Assembly: GCA_002840015.1 (NCBI GenBank)
Contig: PGZE01000018.1
Span: 1-64,000 of the forward strand
From: Gammaproteobacteria bacterium HGW-Gammaproteobacteria-2
GTDB taxonomy: Bacteria > Pseudomonadota > Gammaproteobacteria > Xanthomonadales > Xanthomonadaceae
Length of the DNA stretch: 64,000 nucleotides
Direction: 5' to 3'
Below the pieces are notes generated by a model that saw only the letters and a list, made by a program, of their open reading frames with translations, made no database searches and had not been told where the DNA came from. Positions within the stretch are counted from its first letter, which is position 1. Each line of letters opens with the position of its first letter. The translations under genes and the position numbers were made by a program. Positions 17,399 through 27,113 of this stretch are shown here, piece by piece.

Positions 17399-17830
17399 AT
17401 GCAAGCAATCCGACAACGTCCCATTACCGGTCTCCGCCACAGCCGCGGCATGAGCCTGATTGAAGTAATCATCGTGATCGTGCTGATCGGCGCCGTGCTC
17501 ACCTTCGTCACCAGCCGGGTGCTGGGCGGCGCGGATCGCGCCAAAGCCAATCTGGCCAACTCGCAGGTGCAGTCGCTGGCCGGCAAGATCGAGCAATACG
17601 ATCTCGACAACAGCAGCCTGCCGCCGGACCTTCAGGCGTTGATTTCACAACCCTCGGATGCGCCAAACTGGCTGGGGCCTTATGCCAAGGCCGATGAAAT
17701 CAAGGACCCGTGGGGCCGGCCTTTCATCTATCGCGCGCCGGGCCAGGATGGCCCCTACGATCTCATCAGCTACGGCAAGGATGGCCAGCCCGGTGGCGAT
17801 AGCGTCAACCGCGACATCGTGTTGCAGTAA
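17399..17830 (+). CDS. gspG: Type II secretion major pseudopilin GspG
   Basis: 143 residues with a prepilin peptidase site G|MSLIEVIIVIVLIG and Glu at position 5 of the mature protein. The C-terminal part has the calcium-loop features of GspG (DPWGRPFIYRAPG, DLISYGKDGQPGG). It forms the bulk of the periplasmic pseudopilus. The leader is 17 residues long. It follows gspF by 4 bp. Confidence 0.92.
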   Translation: MQAIRQRPITGLRHSRGMSLIEVIIVIVLIGAVLTFVTSRVLGGADRAKANLANSQVQSLAGKIEQYDLDNSSLPPDLQALISQPSDAPNWLGPYAKADEIKDPWGRPFIYRAPGQDGPYDLISYGKDGQPGGDSVNRDIVLQ

Positions 17831-17856
17831 GCCCCACGGGGCATGGGTGAATCCGC

Positions 17857-18321
17857 ATGTCACCTCGCACGCTCCATCGCGTCAGCCGTGGCGTCAGCCT
17901 GATCGAAGTTCTACTGGTGGTCGGCCTGTTGGCGCTGGCGCTTGGCCTGTTTTCCGGCATGCTCGGCAGCGGCCTGGATGGCTTGCGCCTGCGCAACGCC
18001 AGCAAAGAGCTGGCCGCGCAATTGCGCTACACCCGCGCTGCCGCAATCCACACCGGTGAACCGCAAGTGTTGGCGCTGGATGTCGATGCAGCGCATTGGC
18101 GCACCGGCCGTCGCCAGGGTGATTTATCCGGCAAACCAACACTCGATGTGCTTACCGCTGCACAGGAACAAGTGCAGGAAGGCGAAGCGCGGTTTCGTTT
18201 CTTTCCCGATGGCTCGTCCACCGGCGGCAGCATCACCCTGAGCAAGGGCAAGGCAAGCTGGCGCATCGATGTGCTGTGGCTCACCGGCGCAATACGCCTC
18301 AGCCCGGCGACAGGCTCGTGA
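17857..18321 (+). CDS. gspH: Type II secretion minor pseudopilin GspH
   Basis: 154 residues with the N-terminal methylation motif G|VSLIEVLLVVGLLALALG followed by ASKELAAQLRYTRAAAIHTG, the alpha helix typical of GspH. The C-terminal FRFFPDGSSTGGSITL is the conserved GspH end. Part of the tip region of the pseudopilus. Its stop overlaps the gspI start (TGATG). Confidence 0.88.
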   Translation: MSPRTLHRVSRGVSLIEVLLVVGLLALALGLFSGMLGSGLDGLRLRNASKELAAQLRYTRAAAIHTGEPQVLALDVDAAHWRTGRRQGDLSGKPTLDVLTAAQEQVQEGEARFRFFPDGSSTGGSITLSKGKASWRIDVLWLTGAIRLSPATGS

Positions 18322-18935
18322 TGCCGCAGCGACTGCGCGGCTTTACCCTGATCGAAGTACTGGCGGCATTTGCGGTACTGGCGATCGGAATTACCGTGGT
18401 CGCGGCCATGCTCAATGGTGGCCGTCGCCAGGTGCGTTATGCCGCCGAGGCGAGTTATGCCGCGCAATTGGCGCAAAACGTGCTCGATGCGCAAGGCATC
18501 AATGGCCGCCTGCGCGAAGGCCACGACGAGGGTGAAAGTGATGATGGCCGCGTACGCTGGCGGCTGGAAACCCGTGAAATTGCCGATCCGCTAGCCGACC
18601 CGGACACCCTTGATGCATTGCAGGCAGCCGCTACCGAGGCAAGCGGCAATAACGCCAGCGATGATGCCACGGCGTCGGCCACGGGGCCGGATTTGAGCGG
18701 CGATGCGCTGACCGACGTCAATGGTGAACTGCCCTGGCAACTGATGGCATTGCAGCTCGATCTGGAATGGGGCCACGGCAGCCCACGTGAGCGCGCTTCG
18801 TTTGCCACACTGCACCTGCAGATGCGCGGCAGCAACGATGATGATGATGGCGCTCCCAACCGCAACGCAGCCCCGGGCCGTAATGAGGCACCCGCCCGCA
18901 ATGACGCTGGCAGCGGCCGCGAGGCGCAAAAATGA
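18321..18935 (+). CDS. gspI: Type II secretion minor pseudopilin GspI
   Basis: 204 residues with cleavage motif G|FTLIEVLAAFAVLAIG and the RQVRYAAEASYAAQLAQNVL segment seen in GspI. It is longer than usual (about 120-140 aa) because of an Asp/Ala-rich insert (about 90-130) and an Asn/Arg/Ala-rich tail (about 170-204). Start chosen at the ATG at 18321 overlapping the gspH stop; the longer open frame's extra residues belong to gspH in another frame. Confidence 0.85.
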   Translation: MPQRLRGFTLIEVLAAFAVLAIGITVVAAMLNGGRRQVRYAAEASYAAQLAQNVLDAQGINGRLREGHDEGESDDGRVRWRLETREIADPLADPDTLDALQAAATEASGNNASDDATASATGPDLSGDALTDVNGELPWQLMALQLDLEWGHGSPRERASFATLHLQMRGSNDDDDGAPNRNAAPGRNEAPARNDAGSGREAQK

Positions 18936-19684
18936 TGCTCTGGCGTGCGCGCGAAACGGCGCCGACGCGTGCCCACCGTGAGCGGCGCGGGGCATTGGGC
19001 TTCACCTTGATTGAAGTTCTGCTCGCCACCGCGCTGCTGGCGTTCGGGCTGGGGCTGGCGATTGCTGCGTTGCGCAGCACCACCCATTCGGTACGCCTGA
19101 GCGAAGAAGAAGCCTCGCGCACGGAAATGGTGCGTGTGGTGCAACAATTTTTACGCCGCCAGTTTGCTGCTACTCGCCCGATCGTGCTTTCGATGAACCC
19201 CGACACCTTCGAAATTACCGTGTTCGAGGGCGAGCGCGAGCGCATGCTTTTTGTGGCGCCGATGCCGGGCTATTTGTCGCGTGGTGGCACCTACGCACAA
19301 ACGCTGGCGCTGGCGCGCGCGGGCAACGACGATGAATTGCAGTTTTCGGCGCAAATGGTGGTGGCCGGCACACTGATCGAAGAAGAACAGCCACGGCCAC
19401 CAGTAACTTTGCTTGAGGGCGTGCAATCGCTGGAGTTCGCCTACCGAGGCATCGATGAAACCGGCGTGCTCGGTTCATGGGAGCCGCAATGGAACTTCCC
19501 TGATCGGCTGCCGTTGCAGGTGCGCATCCAGATTCGATTCACCGACCGCAACACGATATGGCCACCCTTCGTTGCCGCCTTGCCACTGGCACAGTCGCAG
19601 TCAGCACCCGCACCGCTGGAACTTACCCCCTCCGACGATCAAAACCAAGAGCAGGACTTCAACAATGGCGAGGAACAACGATGA
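18932..19684 (+). CDS. gspJ: Type II secretion minor pseudopilin GspJ
   Basis: 250 residues with motif G|FTLIEVLLATALLAFG after a 23-residue basic leader. The body contains the VVQQFLRRQF and VTLLEGVQSLEFAYRG elements typical of GspJ, which joins GspI and GspK at the pseudopilus tip. The C-terminal ~30 residues are Gln/Asp/Glu-rich. Overlaps gspI by 4 bp (ATGA). Confidence 0.87.
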   Translation: MMLWRARETAPTRAHRERRGALGFTLIEVLLATALLAFGLGLAIAALRSTTHSVRLSEEEASRTEMVRVVQQFLRRQFAATRPIVLSMNPDTFEITVFEGERERMLFVAPMPGYLSRGGTYAQTLALARAGNDDELQFSAQMVVAGTLIEEEQPRPPVTLLEGVQSLEFAYRGIDETGVLGSWEPQWNFPDRLPLQVRIQIRFTDRNTIWPPFVAALPLAQSQSAPAPLELTPSDDQNQEQDFNNGEEQR

Positions 19685-20556
19685 ACTCGCGCCGTGGTGT
19701 AGCCCTGGTATTGGTACTGTGGCTGCTGGTGTTGCTGATCGCCCTGGCCGGCACCTTTGTCACCATTTCCCGCACCGAATACCGGCAAGGGGTATACGCA
19801 CGTGGCTCGGTGCAGGCACGCTACGCTGCGCAGGCGGCAATTGAACTCGCCGCCGCACGCATGCTCGACCCCGATCTGGCTTCGCGATTCGTTCCCGATG
19901 GCCGGGTTTACCGCTTCGGCCTGGGTGCGGCGCAAATTGCACTTTCAATCCACGATGAAGCCAGCCGCTTTGACCTCAATGCCAGCGATCCGGTGGCGCT
20001 GAGCGACCTGTTCATGGCATTGGGCGAGCCCGAAGAGCGTGCCCTGGCGCTGGCCGACGCCATCGTCGATTGGCGTGACCCCGACGATCTATTGCAAATC
20101 AACGGCGCCGAAGACCCGCAGTACGCCGACGCCGGCCTGCCCTATGGCGCGCGCGACAGCCCGTTTGAAACCGTGGAAGAGCTGCAACAGGTGCTGGGCA
20201 TGGATTACGATACCTTCCTGAAAGTGCAACCATACGTAACCGTGTACTCCGGCGTCACACCCGTACCTGACATGGCCAGCGCACCGGTGCTGCAAGCACT
20301 GGGCATGACCGAAGGCGAGATTCCGCAATTTGTGGCAGATCGCGCCGCCTGGGTACCCGGCCGCAACGAGCCACCGCTGCTTCCGGGTGGAACATTCATC
20401 ACTGCATCGGGTAGCGGCATGTATAGTATTTCGGCACTGGCGAGCGCTGCCGATGGCAGCCGCGCACGTTTGACCCAAACCCTGCGCGTTGGCTCTGCCG
20501 GGCGGGACGGGCAAGCGTATGTGCTGTTATCCAGACGCGAGGGGATTATCAACTGA
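19681..20556 (+). CDS. gspK: Type II secretion minor pseudopilin GspK
   Basis: 291 residues. The N-terminal hydrophobic segment RRGVALVLVLWLLVLLIA lacks Glu5, as in GspK generally. The middle contains SRFDLNASDP and ALADAIVDWRDPDD and the helix-hairpin-like SPFETVEELQQVLGMD, all family hallmarks. It caps the pseudopilus. The true start is ATG 19681, overlapping the gspJ stop. Confidence 0.9.
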   Translation: MNSRRGVALVLVLWLLVLLIALAGTFVTISRTEYRQGVYARGSVQARYAAQAAIELAAARMLDPDLASRFVPDGRVYRFGLGAAQIALSIHDEASRFDLNASDPVALSDLFMALGEPEERALALADAIVDWRDPDDLLQINGAEDPQYADAGLPYGARDSPFETVEELQQVLGMDYDTFLKVQPYVTVYSGVTPVPDMASAPVLQALGMTEGEIPQFVADRAAWVPGRNEPPLLPGGTFITASGSGMYSISALASAADGSRARLTQTLRVGSAGRDGQAYVLLSRREGIIN

Positions 20557-21677
20557 TGGCCGTATTGGACGTTCTGGCCGATGGTCTGGGCAAGCCGGCT
20601 GCGCGCCTGCGCGCGCGCTGGTTCTCCAGCCCGTTGCCAGCCTGGCTTGACGCCTGGCTTGCGGCGCTGTTGTTGTGGCTGCCCGAGCGCTGGCGCGCGG
20701 TACTGCGCAGTACCGACAGCCGGTTGTGGCTGCTGCCCGCAGGCGATGGCAACTGGACGCTGCGCAGCGGCAACGATCAAGATGGTTACAGTGAGATCGC
20801 AGTTGCTTCCGGCAGCACGCTATCGTTGACGCAATGGCCACTTGACCGTGCCCGCTGGCTGTTGTTGCCGGCACCAGCGGTACTGCGCCGTGAACTGCGG
20901 CTGCCGCTGGCCGCCGCTGATCGCCTGCGCGATCTGCTTCGCCACCAAATTGACCGCGAAACGCCGTTTACTGCCGATCAAGTGGCTTTCGATGCCCGTG
21001 TACTGGGCCGGGATGACTCGGGCAAACAGATTCGCGTCGCACTGGTGGTGCTGCCGTTGGCGACGCTGAATACGCACGTCGCCGCCGCGAATGCGATAGG
21101 CGGGGGTCTGCGCGGGGTTGATGTGGCCGATAAGGACGGTCACCCGCTGGGGCTGAATCTGCTGCCCAGCACGCAACGCGAGCATCGCCGCGACCCCACC
21201 GTGCAACTCAATCTGCTGTTGCTTGCCATCAGCGTAATTGCCCTGTTCTACGCCGGCTGGCAAAGTCTCGACAACCGCCGCGAAGCCGTTGCCGCCCTGA
21301 CCGCCGAGGTGGAAACCCAACGCACGGCAGCACGGCAATCCGCAGCGCTGCGCAAACGCCTGGATGACGCGGTGGAAGGTGCCAGCTTTCTTGCTCAGGC
21401 GCGCAGCGAACGGCCGCGTGTCATCGACCTGCTCAATGATCTCAGTGAACGCCTGCCCGATGGCACCTGGTTGGAGCGGCTGAATATTGCCGACCGCCGG
21501 GTGATCGTGGTCGGCTACAGCGATCAGGCCTCGGCGCTGGTGGCGCGCTTGCAACAATCACCGCATCTGGGTGCGCCGGCACTGGCTGGCAGCCTGCAAC
21601 CTGATCCACGCAGTGGCCGTGATCGTTTCACCATCACCGCCGAAGCCACCATCAGCGCTGGCGGAGCAAAACCATGA
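20556..21677 (+). CDS. gspL: Type II secretion inner-membrane protein GspL (PilM/PilN-like)
   Basis: 373 residues. The cytoplasmic N-terminal ~220 residues are actin-like (LDRARWLLLPAPAVLRRELRLP, RHQIDRETPFTADQVAFDAR). One transmembrane helix at about 218-236 (LNLLLLAISVIALFYAGW) and a periplasmic PilN-type ferredoxin-like domain follow (LLNDLSERLPDGTWLERLNI). It links GspE to the pseudopilus. It overlaps gspK by one base (TGATG) and gspM by 4 bp. Confidence 0.85.
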   Translation: MAVLDVLADGLGKPAARLRARWFSSPLPAWLDAWLAALLLWLPERWRAVLRSTDSRLWLLPAGDGNWTLRSGNDQDGYSEIAVASGSTLSLTQWPLDRARWLLLPAPAVLRRELRLPLAAADRLRDLLRHQIDRETPFTADQVAFDARVLGRDDSGKQIRVALVVLPLATLNTHVAAANAIGGGLRGVDVADKDGHPLGLNLLPSTQREHRRDPTVQLNLLLLAISVIALFYAGWQSLDNRREAVAALTAEVETQRTAARQSAALRKRLDDAVEGASFLAQARSERPRVIDLLNDLSERLPDGTWLERLNIADRRVIVVGYSDQASALVARLQQSPHLGAPALAGSLQPDPRSGRDRFTITAEATISAGGAKP

Positions 21678-22267
21678 GCGTCATCCGCATGGATCGCTGG
21701 CGCGCGCTGGGCATCTTGCTGCTGATCCTGGCGCTGCTTTATGGCCTGCTGCTTCACTGGTCGTGGACCGCGCCGCAATTGCAATTGCGCCAGCAACTGA
21801 TCGAACTGCGCGACCAGGAATTGCGCCTGCGCATGCATGCTGCGCAAACACCGCTGATCGCGCAGCGTCTGGCCGAAGTCGAGACATTTGAAGCCAATAA
21901 CCCCGGCTTTTTGCCTGAAGCCTCCACCGAACTAGCCACGGCCGGGTTGGTGCAGCGCCTGGAGCGCGTGGTGGAACAGGCCAGCCCATCGGCCGACAGT
22001 TGCCAGTTGACCGGACGCACCCCCACCACCTCGCGCAACAAGGAGCGTTTTACCCGCGTGGTGATCCAGGTGCGCCTGCGTTGTGGCATGGGCGAACTGG
22101 CCGCCGTGCTCAACGCACTGGAATCAGGTAGCCCGGAGCTGTTTGTTGACCGCCTCGCCATCCTCAGCCGACGCAAACTCGCCACCAGCGCCGCACCCGA
22201 CCTCGCGCTCGATGTCAGCTTTGATCTTTACGGCTATTTGCGCCTCATCAACGAGGCCAAGCCATGA
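21674..22267 (+). CDS. gspM: Type II secretion inner-membrane protein GspM
   Basis: 197 residues: short cytoplasmic start, one membrane helix (about 11-30), a coiled-coil-prone stretch (QLQLRQQLIELRDQELRLRM) and a periplasmic ferredoxin-like domain ending in the LDVSFDLYGYLRL strand. Matches GspM in size and layout. Partner of GspL. Confidence 0.82.
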   Translation: MSVIRMDRWRALGILLLILALLYGLLLHWSWTAPQLQLRQQLIELRDQELRLRMHAAQTPLIAQRLAEVETFEANNPGFLPEASTELATAGLVQRLERVVEQASPSADSCQLTGRTPTTSRNKERFTRVVIQVRLRCGMGELAAVLNALESGSPELFVDRLAILSRRKLATSAAPDLALDVSFDLYGYLRLINEAKP

Positions 22268-22965
22268 TTGAACAACTGCAACGTATGCGCCCTTCATCGC
22301 TGCTGTTGCTAGCGCTGTGCGTGTGGTCGCTGGAAATGGCCATCATCGCTCTGGCCGGGCTGGGCAGTGGCTATCAATTGCACCCGGCCAATCCGGCACT
22401 GGCGGCACCACTGCCTGACCTGCACTTTCCAGCAGTACACGCTGATGCAGCGAGCACCGCGCCGGCACTGGCGGCGGCCGAGCGCCCGCTGTTTTCAGTT
22501 GACCGCCGGCCTCAGGCGGTACGGGTCAGCGCGGAAGCCGGTCAGAGCGAACTCAAGCTGACCCTCACCGGAGTGATCGACACCCCCACCGCCAGCATCG
22601 CCACATTCAAGGATGATGGCGCCAACAAACCGCTGCGTGCGCGCGTCGGCCAAGTGCTTGATGGCCACCCGGACTGGCGCCTTGTGTCGGTAACCGCACG
22701 CACCGCGCTGCTGGAAGGCCCGGATGGCCAACTCACGCTGGAGTTACGCGCATTTGATGGCAGCGGCGGCCAGGCACCCACACCGGTTACGACAACGCCG
22801 GTCGCCAGTGCTGCCAGCGCTGCCAATCCGGCCGCCCCGACCGCCACCACAACGCCAACCCCTGATGCCGCCGTTGCCCAGGCGGAAGCCATTCGCGCGC
22901 GAATTCAGGCGCGGCGTGCCCAACTGCGCGAGGCTGCACGCTCGCAAACTGACAACACCCAATAA
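22264..22965 (+). CDS. gspN: Type II secretion protein GspN (XpsN-type)
   Basis: 233 residues with one N-terminal membrane helix (about 12-34), then a region with the GspC/PilP-like homology-region fold (LTLTGVIDTPTASIATFKDD, LRARVGQVLDGHPDWRL). In xanthomonads XpsN sits between the LM pair and the secretin and takes the place of GspC. The Ala/Pro/Thr-rich C-terminal 60 residues look disordered. Overlaps gspM by 4 bp. Confidence 0.75.
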   Translation: MIEQLQRMRPSSLLLLALCVWSLEMAIIALAGLGSGYQLHPANPALAAPLPDLHFPAVHADAASTAPALAAAERPLFSVDRRPQAVRVSAEAGQSELKLTLTGVIDTPTASIATFKDDGANKPLRARVGQVLDGHPDWRLVSVTARTALLEGPDGQLTLELRAFDGSGGQAPTPVTTTPVASAASAANPAAPTATTTPTPDAAVAQAEAIRARIQARRAQLREAARSQTDNTQ

Positions 22966-22974
22966 GGTAATGCG

Positions 22975-25146
22975 ATGGGCTTCCCAATGAAACGATCTTC
23001 ACCCCGCTTGCAGGTGGTACTGCTTGCCGTGCTGGTCACCGTGTTGGCCGGCTGTGCCAGCGATGACACCCGACCGGTGATCCAGCATCGCGATGATCTC
23101 AACTACCGCACTTCAACCCAGACAGCGGCGGCTGATGCTGCCACTGCCAAGCCCGCTGCGGTGGATGGGCGCACGCCCGGCACCGTGTTCATGCCCGGTA
23201 GCGGCGAACTGATCAACGAGCAATTGGCTGCCGAACCACGCCCGGCGATCCCGCCGGTTGGCGAGGCCACCTTCAACTTCGAGGGCGAGTCGGTGCTGGC
23301 GGTGGTCAAGGCCATCCTCGGCGATCTGTTGCAGCAAAACTATGTGATCGCGCCGGAGGTGCAGGGCACGGTGACGCTATCAACACCACGGCCGGTGAAT
23401 GCCGACCAGGCGCTGTCGCTGCTGGAAATGGCGCTGTCATGGAACAACGCCAGCATGGTGTGGAGCAATGGCCGCTACAACATCGTGCCGTCGAGCAAAG
23501 CGGTCGCTGGCAATCTGGCACCACGGGTGGGCACCGGCAAGGGCTCGCGCGGTTTTGAAGTGCGCGCCGTGCCGCTCAAGTTCATCGCTGCACTGGAAAT
23601 GGAAAAGCTGCTCAAGCCGTTCGCGCGCGAGGGCAGCGTTCTCAACGTCGATCCGGGCCGCAACATGATCGTCGTTTCCGGCACCTCATCGGAGCTCGAC
23701 AACTACCTGCGCACCATCCAGATTTTCGATGTTGACTGGCTGGCTGGGATGTCGGTCGGCATCTTCCCGCTGCGCGCGCAGGAAGCCAGCAAAGTGGTGG
23801 ATCAGCTCAACCAGGTGTTCGGCGAAAAGGGCGGCAGCCCGCTCACCGGCATGCTGCGCTTCATGCCGCTGGAAGGCATCAATGCGGTGATGGTGATCAC
23901 CCACCAGCCCAAGTACCTCGCCGATGCCGAGCAATGGATCCAGCGCATCGATCTGGGCGGCGAAGGCAGCAGCCTGTTCGTCTACGAAGTGCAGTACGCC
24001 AAGGCTACCGACCTCGCCGATCAGCTCAACCAGGTGTTCGGCTCCGGCGGTGCGACGCGCAACAGCCGCGGCGCGGCCGACCCGTTCAATATCTCGCCGG
24101 GTCTCGACCCGGTGCGCGTGCGCACCCTGGAAAACGGCGCGCCATCATCGCCGCCAGCGCCAGCAGCAAGCAGCAGTGGCAACGCGATCAGCCTCGGCAA
24201 CACCGAGAACGTATTCATCAGCGCAGTCGAAGATAACAACGCTCTGCTGGTGCGCGCCTCGGCCGGGCAATGGGATTCGATCCGGCGCGCAATCGAGCGG
24301 CTCGACCAGATGCCGTTGCAGGTACACGTGGAAGCGCAGGTGGTCGAGGTCAAGCTCAACAAGAGCCTGGAATATGGCGTGAGCTGGTTCTTCGGCAATC
24401 AGGTGCCCAGCGCCAACCTGGCACTGAGCCAGTCATTGAACAATTTCGACAACGTGGGCAGCCTGATCTCGCGCGCCGCCAATACGTTCACCTTCGTCGG
24501 CCCCAGCGCGCAGGCGGTGGTCGACCTGCTCGATACGGTGACCGATGTGACGGTGCTGTCGGCGCCGTCGGTGCTGGTGCGCAACAACGTCGAGGCCACC
24601 TTCAATTCCGGCCAGCAGATCCCGGTTGTCAGCACCATTCTCAATCCGGTGCTGGGTGGTGGCGACGGCAACAACAGCAATCTCAATGCCAGCCAGGTGC
24701 AGTTCCGCCAGACCGGCATCGTGCTCACCGTCAAGCCGCGCGCCAATGCCGACGGCAGTGTATTTATGGAGGTTTCGCAAAGCGTCAGTTCCCCGAGCAA
24801 CCGTGATTTGATCGGCGGAAATGTCAGTGTCGATACCAACGACGTGCAGACCGAGGTACTAGTGCGCGACGGCGAGACCGTAATCATCGCCGGCCTGATC
24901 TCGACCACCAACGACCGGGGCTCGTCTGGCCTGCCCTTTCTCAGCCGCATCCCGGTCATCGGAGCGCTGTTTGGCAGTCAAACCTCGAGCGCCAACCGCT
25001 CCGAACTGGTGGTGCTGATCACCCCGACCATCATCCGTGCCAGCAAGGACTTGAGTAAACTCACCGAAGAATACGGTCGCCGTTTCCGCGGTCTCGACCC
25101 GCTGCCGACGTCGCCCCAAGCCGAAGGTGAAGGCAACAACAAGTGA
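22975..25146 (+). CDS. gspD: Type II secretion outer-membrane secretin GspD
   Basis: 723 residues. A lipoprotein signal ends in the lipobox LAGC (Cys about residue 26), suggesting pilotin-independent lipidation as in XpsD. N0 domain (TFNFEGESVLAVVKAILGDL) and N1-N3 domains follow, then the secretin core with the VPVV-like gate (QQIPVVSTIL) and the terminal SELVVLITPTII. Multimers form the outer-membrane channel. Start ATG 22975 after AAGG; ATG 22987 would give a more compact signal peptide. Confidence 0.92.
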   Translation: MGFPMKRSSPRLQVVLLAVLVTVLAGCASDDTRPVIQHRDDLNYRTSTQTAAADAATAKPAAVDGRTPGTVFMPGSGELINEQLAAEPRPAIPPVGEATFNFEGESVLAVVKAILGDLLQQNYVIAPEVQGTVTLSTPRPVNADQALSLLEMALSWNNASMVWSNGRYNIVPSSKAVAGNLAPRVGTGKGSRGFEVRAVPLKFIAALEMEKLLKPFAREGSVLNVDPGRNMIVVSGTSSELDNYLRTIQIFDVDWLAGMSVGIFPLRAQEASKVVDQLNQVFGEKGGSPLTGMLRFMPLEGINAVMVITHQPKYLADAEQWIQRIDLGGEGSSLFVYEVQYAKATDLADQLNQVFGSGGATRNSRGAADPFNISPGLDPVRVRTLENGAPSSPPAPAASSSGNAISLGNTENVFISAVEDNNALLVRASAGQWDSIRRAIERLDQMPLQVHVEAQVVEVKLNKSLEYGVSWFFGNQVPSANLALSQSLNNFDNVGSLISRAANTFTFVGPSAQAVVDLLDTVTDVTVLSAPSVLVRNNVEATFNSGQQIPVVSTILNPVLGGGDGNNSNLNASQVQFRQTGIVLTVKPRANADGSVFMEVSQSVSSPSNRDLIGGNVSVDTNDVQTEVLVRDGETVIIAGLISTTNDRGSSGLPFLSRIPVIGALFGSQTSSANRSELVVLITPTIIRASKDLSKLTEEYGRRFRGLDPLPTSPQAEGEGNNK

Positions 25147-25165
25147 TCCGCGAGCGCCTCCCGCA

Positions 25166-25917
25166 ATGAGCGCACAAACCGCACCGGAGGCGGGCAATGC
25201 CCGCCACAATGCGGTTTTCTTCGCCCTGCTGCGCCGCGACCTCAGCGAACGCCATCAGGGCAGCCTGCTTGGCATCGGCTGGAATCTGTTGCAGCCGCTG
25301 TTGCAACTGGCGGTATTGAGCCTGGTGTTCACCCATTTGTTGCCGGCTCGCGCGGCCACCGGCCATGTGCCCTACGCCGCATTTCTGGCGCTAGGGCTAT
25401 GGCCATGGCAGTTGTTCGCCAATGCGCTGACCCGTGGCACCACCGCGCTGACCGACAACGCCGCACTGATCGGCAAGGTTGCGCTACCGCATGCGCTGTA
25501 TGTGCTGGCACGGGTGCTGGGCTCGGTGCTGCCCGATCTCGCCGGCATGGTGCTGGTTGTGCTGGCAATCACCGTGTTTGGCGTGCCATTGAGCCTGGCC
25601 GCGTTGCGGCCGCGATGATCGCATCGGTGTTGCAGGTGTTCCTGCGTGATGTCGGGTTTGCCGTTGGCCAGTTGCTCACCCTCGGGTTTTTCATCAGCCC
25701 GGTGCTGTACGACCGCGCGCAATTGCCCGACGGTTTTGCGCTTGCGCTTGGCTTCAACCCGTTGGCAGCGCCGATCGAGGCGATCCGAGCCGGCCTGCTG
25801 GGGCTGCCAGTGCCGTGGATCGCGCTTGGCGCATCGGCGGCATTCGCGCTGATCGTGCTGCTGTTTGCTCGCGGCCTGTTCGCCCGTGCGCGGCCGCATA
25901 TCGAGGACTTTCTGTGA
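25166..25917 (+). pseudogene. wzm: O-antigen ABC transporter permease Wzm, split by a frame change
   Basis: Two adjoining frames encode one ABC-2 permease. 25166-25618 gives the N-terminal part (RRDLSERHQGSLLGIGWNLL, two or three membrane helices). 25615-25917 gives the C-terminal part (VLQVFLRDVGFAVGQLLTLG through PIEAIRAGLLGLP). The junction joins SLAAL directly to MIASVLQ, so compared with complete permeases of ~260 residues about 25-30 residues (one helix) appear to be missing and the frame changes. The second frame starts with an ATG overlapping the first stop (ATGA). This is either a deletion, an assembly error, or two coupled half-proteins. The neighbours wzt and glycosyltransferases are intact. 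Confidence 0.75.
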
Positions 25918-27113
25918 CCGGCACCAATCCCGCGCGCGAACCGCTGCTGGCTGTCAGCGGGCTGGGCAAACGCTATCCGGTGATCGGCCATCGCGGTGAT
26001 CGTGCGCACGCGTTATGGGATGTGCTGCGCGGGCGGGCGCCACGGCGCATGGTCGAGGTGCTGCAAGACGTGTCGTTTGAGCTGCGTCCCGGCGAATCGC
26101 TGGGCATCATCGGCGAAAATGGCGCCGGCAAATCGACCCTGCTCAAGCTGATTACCGGCGTGCTCACGCCCAGCAGCGGCCAAGTACAACGCCGTGGCCG
26201 AATCGGTGCCTTGCTCGAACTGGGCGCTGGCTTTCATCCCGAATACAGCGGCCGCGAAAACGTGCGCATGGCCGCCGCGCTGCATGGCTTGAGCGCAGGC
26301 GAACTGGCCAAGCGGATGGATCAGATCGAAGCTTTCGCCGACATCGGCAATTACCTTGACGAGCCGGTCAAGCATTACAGCTCGGGCATGGTAGTACGCC
26401 TCGGGTTTGCCCTGGTCAGCAGCCTGCGCCCGGAATTGCTGATCACCGACGAAGTGCTGGCAGTCGGCGACGAGAGTTTCCAGAAAAAATGCATTCGCTG
26501 GCTCGATGATTACCTCGGCAGCGGCGGCAGCCTGTTGCTGGTTTCGCACAGCATGTATCACGTACAAAAACTGTGTCAGCGTGCGCTGTGGTTGCAACAC
26601 GGCCAAGTGCAGGCATTGGGCGAGGTGCATGATGTCACCCAGCGTTATCTGGCCTGGCATGAGCACCGGCAGCGGCCCGAACGTGCGCCCGAGGCCGCCG
26701 GCGTGGCCGATTACGGCATCGATTGGGTGGCGCTCAATGGTGAACACGACGACGTTCCGGTGAGCGTGGCAATGGGCGACACGCTTGCGGTGGATGTGCG
26801 GTTGCGCAGCAACGATGCGCGCGCGCCGGTGGTGCTGATCGGGTTGGTGCGTGCCGATGGCACGCCGGTGTATGGCGTATCGTCGGAAATGGACGGCGCC
26901 AGCCCGGTGTCGCTGGGCGATGGCCGCTTCGCCTATCGCCTGCAATTCCCGGCGCTGAGCCTGCTGCCCGGCAGTTACCAATTGCGTGTGCATCCGCTCG
27001 ATCCCGAAGGCATGCGCTTGTTCGACACCATCGAGCGGCAGTTGATCGTGCCCGGCACTGCACGCGAGTTCGGGCTGGTGCGGCTGCCGCACACGTGGAC
27101 CCACGCACCTTGA
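25914..27113 (+). CDS. wzt: O-antigen ABC transporter ATPase Wzt with carbohydrate-binding C-terminus
   Basis: 399 residues. The ATPase domain (about 1-250) has Walker A GENGAGKST (about 66-74), the LELGAGFHPEYSGRENV motif specific to polysaccharide exporters, signature YSSGM, Walker B LLITDEVLAVGD and the H-loop HSM. Residues ~265-395 form a Wzt_C beta-sandwich that recognises the O-chain end (VDVRLRSND, LPGSYQLRVHPLDPEG). GTG start at 25914 overlaps the permease stop by 4 bp. With Wzm it exports O-polysaccharide to the periplasm. Confidence 0.88.
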   Translation: MTGTNPAREPLLAVSGLGKRYPVIGHRGDRAHALWDVLRGRAPRRMVEVLQDVSFELRPGESLGIIGENGAGKSTLLKLITGVLTPSSGQVQRRGRIGALLELGAGFHPEYSGRENVRMAAALHGLSAGELAKRMDQIEAFADIGNYLDEPVKHYSSGMVVRLGFALVSSLRPELLITDEVLAVGDESFQKKCIRWLDDYLGSGGSLLLVSHSMYHVQKLCQRALWLQHGQVQALGEVHDVTQRYLAWHEHRQRPERAPEAAGVADYGIDWVALNGEHDDVPVSVAMGDTLAVDVRLRSNDARAPVVLIGLVRADGTPVYGVSSEMDGASPVSLGDGRFAYRLQFPALSLLPGSYQLRVHPLDPEGMRLFDTIERQLIVPGTAREFGLVRLPHTWTHAP

